Part shown: positions 1-7,336 of the stretch, piece after piece
How positions within the stretch are numbered: the first letter of the stretch is position 1
Layout of the letters: each line of letters starts with the position of its first letter
Assembly (NCBI GenBank): GCA_900753095.1
Contig: CAADXT010000055.1
Coordinates: forward strand, 1 to 17,597
Direction: 5' to 3'
Source: Eggerthellaceae bacterium
Lineage (GTDB): Bacteria > Actinomycetota > Coriobacteriia > Coriobacteriales > Eggerthellaceae
DNA: 17,597 nucleotides
Notes under the pieces: generated by a model
The model's input: only the letters and a program-made list of their open reading frames with translations
Databases searched by the model: none
What the model was told of the DNA's origin: nothing
Position numbers and translations under genes: made by a program

Positions 1-120
1 CTACCGTAATGGCTGCCGATGCGCGGCTCCAGATACCCCCCCTTGAATTACATAGCAGATATTCGAATCATGAACATTGCGGTAAGCTTCAAGCTCACTG
101 AAGACATACTGGCATGCCGG
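1..120 (-). pseudogene. Fragment of a second UDP-glucose 6-dehydrogenase gene
   Basis: Reading the minus strand from about 120 down to the window edge gives a peptide containing YVIQGGYLEPRIGSHYG. This matches the IIQGVCLEPRIGSHYNN stretch of the complete ugd gene in this window. Just upstream, FSELEAY parallels FNELDTY of the complete gene. Bases 10-32 are identical to 3717-3739. The frame has a stop at 181-183, and nothing between the stop and the match resembles the N-terminal NAD-binding domain. The piece therefore cannot encode a complete enzyme from this side. It runs off the left edge, so the C-terminal half may lie outside. A nearby ATG at 171 could start a chimeric short protein, but I think it is a relic left by duplication or recombination of the capsule locus. 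Confidence 0.6.
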
Positions 121-168
121 CAACCGTCTAACGCCCCTCCAGAAGCCCTCCGCAAAACCCCTAAAAGC

Positions 169-203
169 CATGTTCCAAAATTATTTTCTACCTTCGGAAC
201 ATG
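169..203. repeat. 8-bp inverted repeat (catgttcc / ggaacatg)
   Basis: Perfect 8-base arms at 169-176 and 196-203 are separated by a 19-base AT-rich loop. The repeat sits exactly between the ugd relic and the end of the broken membrane-protein frame. There is no T-run after either arm, so it is not a convincing intrinsic terminator. It could be a scar or end of a small mobile element, or chance. Confidence 0.4.
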
Positions 204-608
204 AAACAATCTGATATGCAGCGCTCATTCTCTTCAGACACATACAAGTCACGAGAACAAAGTTCAATAAAAAGGTCAAGGCAGCCGCCGCCGCAATGCG
301 ATCAAAGCCAAAGAAAGCCCCATCGGAAACACCCGAGAGAGCCATTAAGAAAGCAGAAGCAAACCCGCCACAACACACCACATAACATCGTCGAAAAGTT
401 CATCGATCAAGCGTACTTCCCTATCTGCAATTTGGCTTCTGTTTCCACTTTCGCGAAAGCCCCTCCTTAAATCAAATTGCATTAACGCCAAAGCACAAAG
501 AAGGGATGACACGATTGCTACAACTGTAATAAGCTCGCCGAAGCGCAAAAGGCCCGCGATTCCAAAACAAGACAGAACGAAATACTCAACCACAGACGCA
601 GAAGACAC
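181..608 (-). pseudogene. Small multi-pass membrane protein, frame-disrupted
   Basis: Two overlapping minus-strand frames together look like one membrane protein of about 140 residues. The first part (608 down to 345, GTG start) has two hydrophobic segments around residues 8-45, a charged loop (RRGFRESGNR) and the start of a third segment. The second part (381 down to 181) carries hydrophobic stretches FASAFLMALSG and AALTFLLNFVLVTC, then a basic tail. The join needs one base inserted relative to the present sequence. Immediately upstream of the GTG an in-frame ATG is separated from it by a TGA, and no ribosome binding site is visible. I do not recognise the family. The arrangement suggests decay, but two unrelated chance frames remain possible. 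Confidence 0.4.
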
Positions 609-628
609 TCAAAAACGCATGAGCTAGG

Positions 629-657
629 TTGGCACGCTGCATCTAATGTGGTATTTT
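629..657 (+). promoter_or_regulatory. Candidate promoter of the ATPase-TIR gene
   Basis: A TTGGCA -35 element at 629-634 is followed, after exactly 17 bases, by a TATTTT -10 element at 652-657. TGG at 649-651 supplies an extended -10. Transcription would start near 664. This makes an ATG at 665 almost leaderless and favours the ATG at 701 as the real start. The -10 lies inside the first copy of a 17-bp direct repeat. Confidence 0.5.
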
Positions 658-691
658 TTTCTCATTGGATGCTATATTTTTTTCTCATTGG
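652..691 (+). repeat. Two 17-bp direct repeats before the ATPase-TIR gene
   Basis: The 17-base unit, TAT followed by six more T and then CTCATTGG, occurs identically at 652-668 and 675-691, a 23-base period. The first copy contains the proposed -10 element and the second lies in the leader just before the ATG at 701. Possible readings are a tandem binding site for a regulator on adjacent helix faces, a local duplication, or a target-site-like duplication from an old insertion. Confidence 0.6.
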
Positions 692-700
692 GGGGCGATT

Positions 701-3124
701 ATGCCTTATATAAATAGGCCACTCGGGAAACAACTTGCAAATGCTCACAGCAAAGTAGTAGTCCTTGAAGGCGCACGCGCCGTAGGAAAAACCATGCTGA
801 TGAAAAAAGAGCTGGAGCCGCAAGGATTCTCCTATTTCTCGCTTGCCAACGAGAGCACCTATCTGCTCGCCAAAAACGATATAGATTCGTGGGTTCAAAA
901 TCTTCCTCGTCCAGTCATCATCGATGAGGCTCAAAGAATCGCTTCCCTTCCACTCGCAGTCAAAGAGGTTGCAGACGGGCTCGATACGGACAAGCCGCAA
1001 TTCATCTTGACCGGTAGCGCATCGCTCAACAGAAAAGGGCTCGACGGACAGAACCCCCTAACCCGTCGTTCTCAAAATTTTGAGCTTCAGCCCCTTACCC
1101 AACGAGAAATCAGGCACATGAAAGAAAGCATTGTCGATTTGCTCTGGAACGGGGAGCCAAACCAGAAATATCAGTCTATCGCCACCGACCAAGAAATCCG
1201 CGCTCTTCTTTCTATTGGGGGGTTCCCAAAATACGTCATCGATCAAAAAGGAATGTCGGCCAACGACAGAAGCCGTTCGATCAAGTCTGATATCGATAAC
1301 ACACTAGGAGACTCGCTTCTCCCTGGCGAAAAAATAGATGCCACAATAGCAAATGCCATTTTGAGAGAGCTCTTTGCCCTGCCTGGCAATATCCTCAATG
1401 TTGCGAGGATGGCAAGCGAGCTGAACCGAGATGGAAGAACCATAGATCGATACATCAATATCTTCGAACGCCGCTTTCTGATCAGACGACTGCCAAACCT
1501 TGCGCTTCAAGCACATAAGCAAACTCAATCAAGGCCAAAGATTCATCCCATAGATTCCTCTTTCAGCGTTGAGGAGCTGAAAAGCGCAGGAAAGGATATT
1601 TTTGGGAACAACCGAACCCTACTTGGGGGCGTTTTTGAATCCTATGTCGTGAGCCAAGTCGCCCCAGAGGCCCAATGGTCAAAGAAAAACCCCGATCTTT
1701 TCTACTGGAGGCAGGCAGGCAAGAACCCCAAAGAAGTTGACCTAGTCATGCTGGCGAACAATCAACTTGTTGGCATTGAGGTTAAAGCCGCGAGAAGTTT
1801 TCGCCCCTCGGACTTCGATGGCCTTGATGCCCTATCGAATGACCCTCGCTTCCATAGAGGCTTCCTCGTCTATACAGGAGAGAAAATAGTACGGTATCGC
1901 GAAAACATATGGGCTATTCCGATCACAGCCCTATGGACCAGCAACGCATTTAATTTGAGCAAAAATCCACAAAGCGAACAGCTCTTACTTCTCAATAGAC
2001 CGATAAAGGAAGGACAGCCAATGGCGACACCGGACGCATCGCTTTTCTTAAGCTACAGGCACTCTGACAACGAGTATCTTGGCGGCAAAATAGTACAGCT
2101 TGTAAAGGAGGTAGCAAAGAGCTACCAATTCCTATACGGAGAAACCATAGACGTCTTCATCGATACCGAGTCGATAAAATGGGGAGAAAAATGGGAAACC
2201 GAGCTTGATCGAAGAATAGGCTCCTGCAATGTAATCATGCCGGCAGTTACTCCTGGGTACATCAAAAGCGAGGCCTGCAGAAAAGAGCTCCTTGCGTTCA
2301 ACAGCAAAATCAGCAGTCGGAAAAACTGTCGTATTATGCCTTTGATATGGCAGAAAGTTGAGAATCTGAGCGACAGCACCGACCTAGTAGCAGGAATTAT
2401 TTCCCAGCACCAATACGAAGACGTCTCAAGCCTGCAGGGAGCTTCACCTCAAACCGCAGAGTATAGAAAGTGCATTGAGGGGCTAGCGCGTCGGATTCAT
2501 GAAGCGGTCGTCCAATCGGACGAACAAAGCGAACGATTCCCCGAGACGGAAGCAGCCGATGCAAACGCCCAAGGGGAAGGACTGTTAGAGATCCTGGCCA
2601 AATGCCAGCAGGAAATTCCCGCATTTACCGAAACATTCGATCAGCTGGCTAACAAGTTTACAAGCTTGATTGCCGCGTTAGAACATAATCCCATACCTCA
2701 AAACAGCGAGCCTAAGGCTCTCTTGCAGTGGACGATGAGGTTCGACGCAAAAACAAAAAAAGATGTTAAAGAAGCAAATAACAGTGTTCTTGAGGCAGAA
2801 AAAGCATGGAAAGCAATGCTACCAGCCTTAACAGGATATGCAGATTACGTTGTCGCAGCAAAAGATCTTCCAGGAGGAAAAGATCAAGCCTACGATGCTC
2901 TAAGCCAAATCGCCTCCCTTAGAAACAGCATTCAGCTTCCGGAAGACACAACGAGCATCTCGGCTTTAATAAACATGCTCCCTTTGATGTCTCCGAAACT
3001 AAAGCCTTTTTCTGGCTGTCTCCAAGACATTTTCAGGCTATTAAGGGATATAGACGGGTCAATATCTCCCCTTGAAAGCAAAATTAGCAAAGCCATTGGT
3101 CAAATCGAAAACAAGAACGACTAA
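701..3124 (+). CDS. AAA_14/DUF4143-type ATPase fused to a TIR domain, candidate defence protein
   Basis: Residues are numbered from an upstream ATG at 665; I prefer ATG 701 (residue 13), which follows a G-rich stretch at 690-696 and begins MPYINRPLGKQL, typical of the family. Domain order: an ATPase with Walker A GARAVGKT (36-43), Walker B VIIDEAQ (84-90) and FILTGSAS (113-120); then a DUF4143-like region with a PD-(D/E)XK-like set, E325, D359 and IEVK (371-374); then a TIR domain from about 455 (SLFLSYRHSD) to about 615. SEACRKEL (535-542) matches the region carrying the catalytic glutamate (here E541) of NAD-cleaving TIR proteins. Residues 620-819 look helical and I do not recognise them. 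Family knowledge: bacterial TIR domains are commonly NADase effectors of anti-phage systems. Inference: the ATPase part senses and the TIR kills or signals. GC content is lower than in the flanking capsule genes, and the gene runs convergently to ugd. Confidence 0.85.
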   Translation: MPYINRPLGKQLANAHSKVVVLEGARAVGKTMLMKKELEPQGFSYFSLANESTYLLAKNDIDSWVQNLPRPVIIDEAQRIASLPLAVKEVADGLDTDKPQFILTGSASLNRKGLDGQNPLTRRSQNFELQPLTQREIRHMKESIVDLLWNGEPNQKYQSIATDQEIRALLSIGGFPKYVIDQKGMSANDRSRSIKSDIDNTLGDSLLPGEKIDATIANAILRELFALPGNILNVARMASELNRDGRTIDRYINIFERRFLIRRLPNLALQAHKQTQSRPKIHPIDSSFSVEELKSAGKDIFGNNRTLLGGVFESYVVSQVAPEAQWSKKNPDLFYWRQAGKNPKEVDLVMLANNQLVGIEVKAARSFRPSDFDGLDALSNDPRFHRGFLVYTGEKIVRYRENIWAIPITALWTSNAFNLSKNPQSEQLLLLNRPIKEGQPMATPDASLFLSYRHSDNEYLGGKIVQLVKEVAKSYQFLYGETIDVFIDTESIKWGEKWETELDRRIGSCNVIMPAVTPGYIKSEACRKELLAFNSKISSRKNCRIMPLIWQKVENLSDSTDLVAGIISQHQYEDVSSLQGASPQTAEYRKCIEGLARRIHEAVVQSDEQSERFPETEAADANAQGEGLLEILAKCQQEIPAFTETFDQLANKFTSLIAALEHNPIPQNSEPKALLQWTMRFDAKTKKDVKEANNSVLEAEKAWKAMLPALTGYADYVVAAKDLPGGKDQAYDALSQIASLRNSIQLPEDTTSISALINMLPLMSPKLKPFSGCLQDIFRLLRDIDGSISPLESKISKAIGQIENKND
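2006..2023 (+). promoter_or_regulatory. Internal ribosome binding site and ATG for a free TIR protein
   Basis: Inside the fusion gene, AAGGAAGGA (2006-2014) stands six bases before an in-frame ATG (2021-2023), exactly at the junction between the ATPase half and the TIR half. Translation from here would give a 367-residue protein starting MATPDASLFLSYRHSD. The ATPase half alone (about 440 residues) is the normal length of a complete DUF4143 ATPase. This suggests either two ancestral genes joined by loss of a stop, or one gene that makes both a fusion and a free TIR protein. Confidence 0.5.
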
Positions 3125-3244
3125 AAAGAAAGCAGGTGAGCTTCAAGGCAATGACTCGCAAACCGCTCAAGCCCTACTGAAAGCAACGAAGTATTCTCCT
3201 CGGATACAGGCGGCCTAACGATAATATCGAAAGACTCCAAACCC

Positions 3245-4513
3245 CTAATCCCTCTTAAACAAATCCCTTGTATACACCTTGCCCGCCACGTCGGCGAGAT
3301 CGTCGCTCCAGCGGTTGGCGACGATCACGTCGCACTTCGCCTTGAACGCGGCAAGGTCGTGCGTCACTTCGCTGCCGAAGAACTCGGGCGCGTCCAGCGT
3401 GGGCTCGTAGACCACCACGGGCACGCCCTTGGCCTTGACGCGCTTCATGATGCCCTGCACGCTCGACGCGCGGAAGTTGTCGGAGCCCGTCTTCATCGTG
3501 AGGCGGTACACGCCCACCACCGGCGCGGGCGTGCCGGAGTAGACGAGCTCCGCCACCCTGGAAAGCACCTGGTCGGCGACGAAGTCCTTGCGCGTGCGGT
3601 TGGCGTCGACAATGGCCTCGATCAGGTTCTGCGGCACGTCCTTGTAGTTGGCCAGCAGCTGCTTGGTGTCCTTCGGCAGGCAGTAGCCGCCGTAGCCGAA
3701 GCTGGGGTTGTTGTAGTGGCTGCCGATGCGCGGCTCCAGGCACACACCCTGGATAATTTGAGAAGCATCCAACCCGCGCGAGCATGCATAGGTGTCCAGC
3801 TCGTTGAAGTACGCAACGCGCAGCGCCAGATACGTGTTGCTGAAGAGCTTCACGGCCTCTGCCTCGGTGGCGCGCATGACAAGCTTCGGGATACCGCGGG
3901 TGCCATCTGCATTCACTCGGTTGCGCTCGGCTGGATCTGCCCCCTGTTCCAGCAGGCCTACGAATTTGTGCGCCCACCCCTCCAGAAGCTCGTGCTCAGG
4001 ATGCTCGCTCGGCACGCCGCAGATGATGCGCGAAGGGTGCAGGTTGTCGTACAGCGCATGACCCTCGCGAAGGAACTCAGGGCTGAACAGGAACCGACCC
4101 TCGGGATATCGCTCAACGAGCGTCTTCGTGTAGCCAACGGGAACCGTCGATTTAACCACCATCACAGCCTGCGGGTTAACCTCAAGCACAAGCTCGATCA
4201 CCTGCTCTACATAGCGAGTGTCGAAAAAGTTGCGCTCAGGGTCGTAGTTGGTAGGCGTCGCTATAACGACGAGCTCCGCATCGGAGTAAGCTCGCCTCCC
4301 GTCGAGCGTGGCAGACAGGGAAAGCTTACGCTCCCCGGAAGAAGCCTCCTTGAGGAAACGTTCGATTTCATCGTCCTTGATGGGACTTTTCCACTCGTTG
4401 AGAAGGGAAACCTTCTCGGGCGCCACATCAACGGCCTCGACATCGTTATGCTGCGACAACAGCACAGCAAGGGACAAACCCGCATAACCCGTACCAGCGA
4501 CGGCGATTTTCAT
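3245..4513 (-). CDS. ugd: UDP-glucose 6-dehydrogenase
   Basis: Oxidises UDP-glucose to UDP-glucuronate with two NAD+, supplying glucuronic acid for the surface polysaccharide in the cytoplasm. The N-terminus MKIAVAGTGYAGLSLA has the dinucleotide-binding glycine motif. SPEFLREG and the active-site segment GYGGYCLPKDTKQ, with its catalytic cysteine, are present. Start choice: ATG at 4513 has GGAG six bases upstream, while an ATG twelve bases earlier (4525) has no spaced site. Length is 422 residues, normal for the short bacterial form. It is the last gene of the operon, 45 bases after fnlC. No strong terminator is visible in the 120 bases between it and the convergent ATPase-TIR gene. A relic of a second copy lies at the left edge. 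Confidence 0.95.
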   Translation of the reverse strand: MKIAVAGTGYAGLSLAVLLSQHNDVEAVDVAPEKVSLLNEWKSPIKDDEIERFLKEASSGERKLSLSATLDGRRAYSDAELVVIATPTNYDPERNFFDTRYVEQVIELVLEVNPQAVMVVKSTVPVGYTKTLVERYPEGRFLFSPEFLREGHALYDNLHPSRIICGVPSEHPEHELLEGWAHKFVGLLEQGADPAERNRVNADGTRGIPKLVMRATEAEAVKLFSNTYLALRVAYFNELDTYACSRGLDASQIIQGVCLEPRIGSHYNNPSFGYGGYCLPKDTKQLLANYKDVPQNLIEAIVDANRTRKDFVADQVLSRVAELVYSGTPAPVVGVYRLTMKTGSDNFRASSVQGIMKRVKAKGVPVVVYEPTLDAPEFFGSEVTHDLAAFKAKCDVIVANRWSDDLADVAGKVYTRDLFKRD

Positions 4514-4558
4514 CTCGTTCTCCATTCTTCAGTTTTCAAAGTCCAGATTGACAAAGGC

Positions 4559-5740
4559 TTACAGACTCTTCCTCCACACCATCTTGTCAACCACGCCGGT
4601 GTAGGACTGGATTATCTTGACCACCTTGGTGGACACGCTCTCGTCGGCGTAGTCGGGCACGGGGGCCTGCGGCAGCGAGCCCTCCTCGTCGAGCGCCACC
4701 GCCGTGTGCACCGCCTGCAGCAAACCCTTCTCGGATATGCCGGCGAGCGTGAAGCACGCCTTGTCCAGCGCCTCGGGGCGCTCGGTTGAGGTGCGGATGC
4801 ACACCGCCGGGAAGGGTTTGCCGATGCTGGCGAAGAAGCTCGACTCCTCGGGCAGGGTGCCGGAGTCGCTGACCACGGCGAAGGCGTTCATCTGCAGGCA
4901 GTTGTAGTCGTGGAAGCCCATGGGCTCGTGCATGCGCACGCGGGGATCGAGCTCGAAGCCCGTGGCCTCCAGGCGCTTGCGGCTGCGCGGGTGGCAGGAG
5001 TAGAGGATCGGCATGTCGTACTTGGCGGCCAGGGCGTTGACCGCCGTGAACAACGAGCGGAAGTTCGCCTCGGTGTCGATGTTCTCCTCACGGTGGGCGG
5101 ACAGAAGCATGTAGCGCTTGGGCTCGAGCCCCAGCTCGGAGAGGACGCTCGACGCCTCGATCTTTGCCAGGTTCGCGCGCAGGACCTCGGCCATGGGGCT
5201 TCCCGTGACGTAGGTGCGCTCCGGGGCGCAGCCGGTGTCCTTGAGGTAGCGGCGGGCGTGCTCGGAGTAGGCCAGGTTCACGTCGGAGATCACGTCGACT
5301 ATGCGGCGGTTGGTCTCCTCGGGCAGGCACTCGTCCTTGCAGCGGTTGCCCGCCTCCATGTGGAAGATCGGGATGTGAAGGCGCTTGGCCGAAATGGCGG
5401 AGAGGCAGGAGTTGGTGTCGCCCAGGATGAGCAGGGCGTCGGGCCTCGCAGCCGCCATCAGCTTGTAGCTTGCCGCGATGATGTTGCCCACGGTCTCGCC
5501 CAAATCGGCGCCCACGGCGTCCAGGTACACGTCGGGGTCGGCGAGCTCCAGGTCGCGGAAGAAGATGCCGTTGAGGGTGTAGTCGTAGTTCTGCCCGGTG
5601 TGCGCCAGCAGGCAGTCGAAGTGGCGGCGGCACTTCTTGATCACCTCGGACAGGCGTATGACCTCGGGGCGGGTGCCCACGATTATCAACAGCCTGAGGC
5701 GGCCGTCATCCTTGAAGCGAATTGCTGAATCATTGTTCAT
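4559..5740 (-). CDS. fnlC: UDP-N-acetyl-L-fucosamine synthase, 2-epimerase family
   Basis: Non-hydrolysing UDP-GlcNAc 2-epimerase fold, 393 residues. Motifs in order: GTRPEVIRL (22-30), HTGQNYD (47-53), GDTNS (107-111), HMEAGNRC (127-134), PEETNRRIVD (140-149), then SAHREENID and SDSGTLPEES. GDT, HMEAG and PEE align with the acidic catalytic residues of WecB. The HMEAGNRC form and the presence of fnlA and fnlB in the same operon point to FnlC/CapG, the last step to UDP-L-FucNAc, rather than to WecB itself. Start choice: ATG 5740 has GGAGAGG (5753-5747) six bases upstream; a longer frame from 5776 has none. Unlike usual fnlABC clusters, it is separated from fnlA-fnlB by about 5.5 kb of AT-rich genes. 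If the FnlC assignment is wrong, the alternative is a ManNAc-forming WecB. Confidence 0.85.
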   Translation of the reverse strand: MNNDSAIRFKDDGRLRLLIIVGTRPEVIRLSEVIKKCRRHFDCLLAHTGQNYDYTLNGIFFRDLELADPDVYLDAVGADLGETVGNIIAASYKLMAAARPDALLILGDTNSCLSAISAKRLHIPIFHMEAGNRCKDECLPEETNRRIVDVISDVNLAYSEHARRYLKDTGCAPERTYVTGSPMAEVLRANLAKIEASSVLSELGLEPKRYMLLSAHREENIDTEANFRSLFTAVNALAAKYDMPILYSCHPRSRKRLEATGFELDPRVRMHEPMGFHDYNCLQMNAFAVVSDSGTLPEESSFFASIGKPFPAVCIRTSTERPEALDKACFTLAGISEKGLLQAVHTAVALDEEGSLPQAPVPDYADESVSTKVVKIIQSYTGVVDKMVWRKSL

Positions 5741-5835
5741 AAGAATCCTCTCCGGAGATTCATAATTCAATCCCATAAAGCACGTAAACCGTATCGGCCT
5801 CGAAGGTCTTAAATAGCAAGAAACGGCTTTCCAGC

Positions 5836-7336
5836 CTATTTTCTCCCGAATTTTGACGCAAGTGAGCCGAGCAAGCTGCGCTCATAGTCATTCATCGACA
5901 AATTCCAGCACAGAGTCGCATAAACAAACCCAGCGATACCCCCTGCAACCAGAAGCCCGCCCCATCCTCCAGGCGGAAAAATCCAATTCAAGACGAAGCA
6001 AACAACAAGCGTGGCTAAAGCCGGAAAGACCCAACTCCCATACGTATCCACGAAGAAACGCTTAAGTTTGATGCCTAGCGCTCTCTTGTAGATGACATTC
6101 TGCCCAAACGTACGCAGAAAATACGCAATACATATTGACATACATCCACCAAGCGCTCCCAAAGGCGCAGAAAGCGCAAAACCAAGCAGAACGTTACATG
6201 CCGCCATGACAAGAAACACCAACGCCTTCGCGCGCACCTTACCAGCAGCAGTAATGGCCGTAACGCCAACAAGTTGAGGCAGCTCAATGAGACTCGGTGC
6301 GATAAGGAGTAGGGCGCACAACCATAACCCGTCATAGCCATCCCCCATCCAACATCTTACAAACCAACTTCCAAAACCAAAAAATTCAATGACAATGAAT
6401 CCGACGATGTAGAGCTGGACCCTACCAAAGCGAGTCATTATAGCCTGAAGACCTTCGCCAACCCCAGCGATTGATCTCGACACCTTGGGCATGAACATCC
6501 CGTTCAGCGCGCTTGCAACGGTGTATACGTAGCTCTCCAAGGATGATGCCAAGCCAAAAAGCGCAACCTCAGAGGTCGTTGCCGTAATGGCGATAATTGA
6601 CGGCATTACTGAAAAAATGAAGCGCTGGCATACCTGTGCAACCATTACCCAAATCGAAAACCCAACGACTTCTCGAGCAATTTCGGAATTCCAATGCGAA
6701 AAATCAGCTCGCGCCTGCGTAGCCCGTCGGACAATCAGCAGCTTGACAAACGTCGTCACAATGCTAGAGGCAGCATTAACAACAACAAGGGCGACAACAC
6801 CCCAACCGGACACCAGAGCCACCACGATGAATCCAACCGTGAGAACCTTTTGAGCCAGGTTGCACGCATTGAGCGCAATGAACCTCTCATTTGCCGCCAA
6901 AATTCCACTTAACGGTGCGAAAGGAAAGGAAAATACACTATAAAAGGACACGATTAAAAACAGAGTTTTAAACACTGGCATCTGCTCAGCGGTAATCCCC
7001 GAATACAATCCCTCAATATTTAAAAAAACAAAGGCAAGGGCGGCTGCGATCAGGAGCGTAATTGCAAGATATGTTTTGTAGACTACCCCCAAAAACTCGG
7101 CAACCGCAGAATAATTCTCCTCTGCATAATATTTTGAAAGAAATCGCGATACCGAATCCCCGAGCCCAAAATCCAGTAAAAAAAAAGTTAACAACAGATA
7201 AGGCAAGCGTATAAAGGCCATAATCGTCAGCGCCAATGCAAGAAATCATCCAGGGAGTGTAGATAAGTCCTGCAACCGTATTGAAGACGACTGACGAATA
7301 CGAAAGAATAGCACCTGTCTTGTATTGACTTTTCAT
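5836..7336 (-). pseudogene. wzx: Wzx repeat-unit flippase, frameshifted at a T9 run
   Basis: Polysaccharide-transporter family flippase that would move the lipid-linked repeat unit across the membrane. Two frames are joined by a one-base shift. The first (from ATG 7336) reads MKSQYKTGAILSYSS and on through LYTLALSVVNFF; the second continues LLDFGLGDSVSRFLSKYY to the stop at 5836. The break is at nine T on the coding strand (7186-7178). Removing one T restores a single protein of 499 residues with about a dozen hydrophobic segments, the normal size. As written, the first frame ends after 107 residues, and the second has no good start until well into the protein. The ATG overlaps the wzy stop as ATGA, so translation is coupled. 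This may be a phase-variable switch, a mutation, a site of polymerase slippage or a sequencing error. Confidence 0.85.
7178..7186. repeat. Nine-base A/T homopolymer at the wzx frame break
   Basis: Nine A on the plus strand (nine T on the coding strand) lie in the 5' part of wzx, at codons for VVNFF followed by LLDFG. Eight T would leave the gene open. Runs of this length are prone to slipped-strand changes, so the tract can act as an on/off switch. It is also a typical place for a consensus error. Confidence 0.8.

Noticed and set aside
201..470. Plus-strand frame of 89 codons at the left edge
   Set aside because: Lys/Arg/Gln/Pro-rich low-complexity shadow of the membrane-protein remnant, without a ribosome binding site.
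665..700. Upstream ATG for the ATPase-TIR gene
   Set aside because: It falls at the predicted transcription start with no ribosome binding site; ATG 701 begins the family-like sequence.
3125..3244. Possible bidirectional terminator between the ATPase-TIR gene and ugd (TGAGC / GCTCA)
   Set aside because: Only five base pairs with a loop of more than 20 bases and a broken T-run; too weak to call.
3359..4789. Long plus-strand frame (476 codons) opposite ugd and fnlC
   Set aside because: Composition is His/Val/Arg/Leu-rich shadow of a GC-rich gene, with no family features; the minus-strand genes are unmistakable.
4910..5728. Plus-strand frame of 272 codons opposite fnlC
   Set aside because: Antisense shadow of a clearly identified gene.
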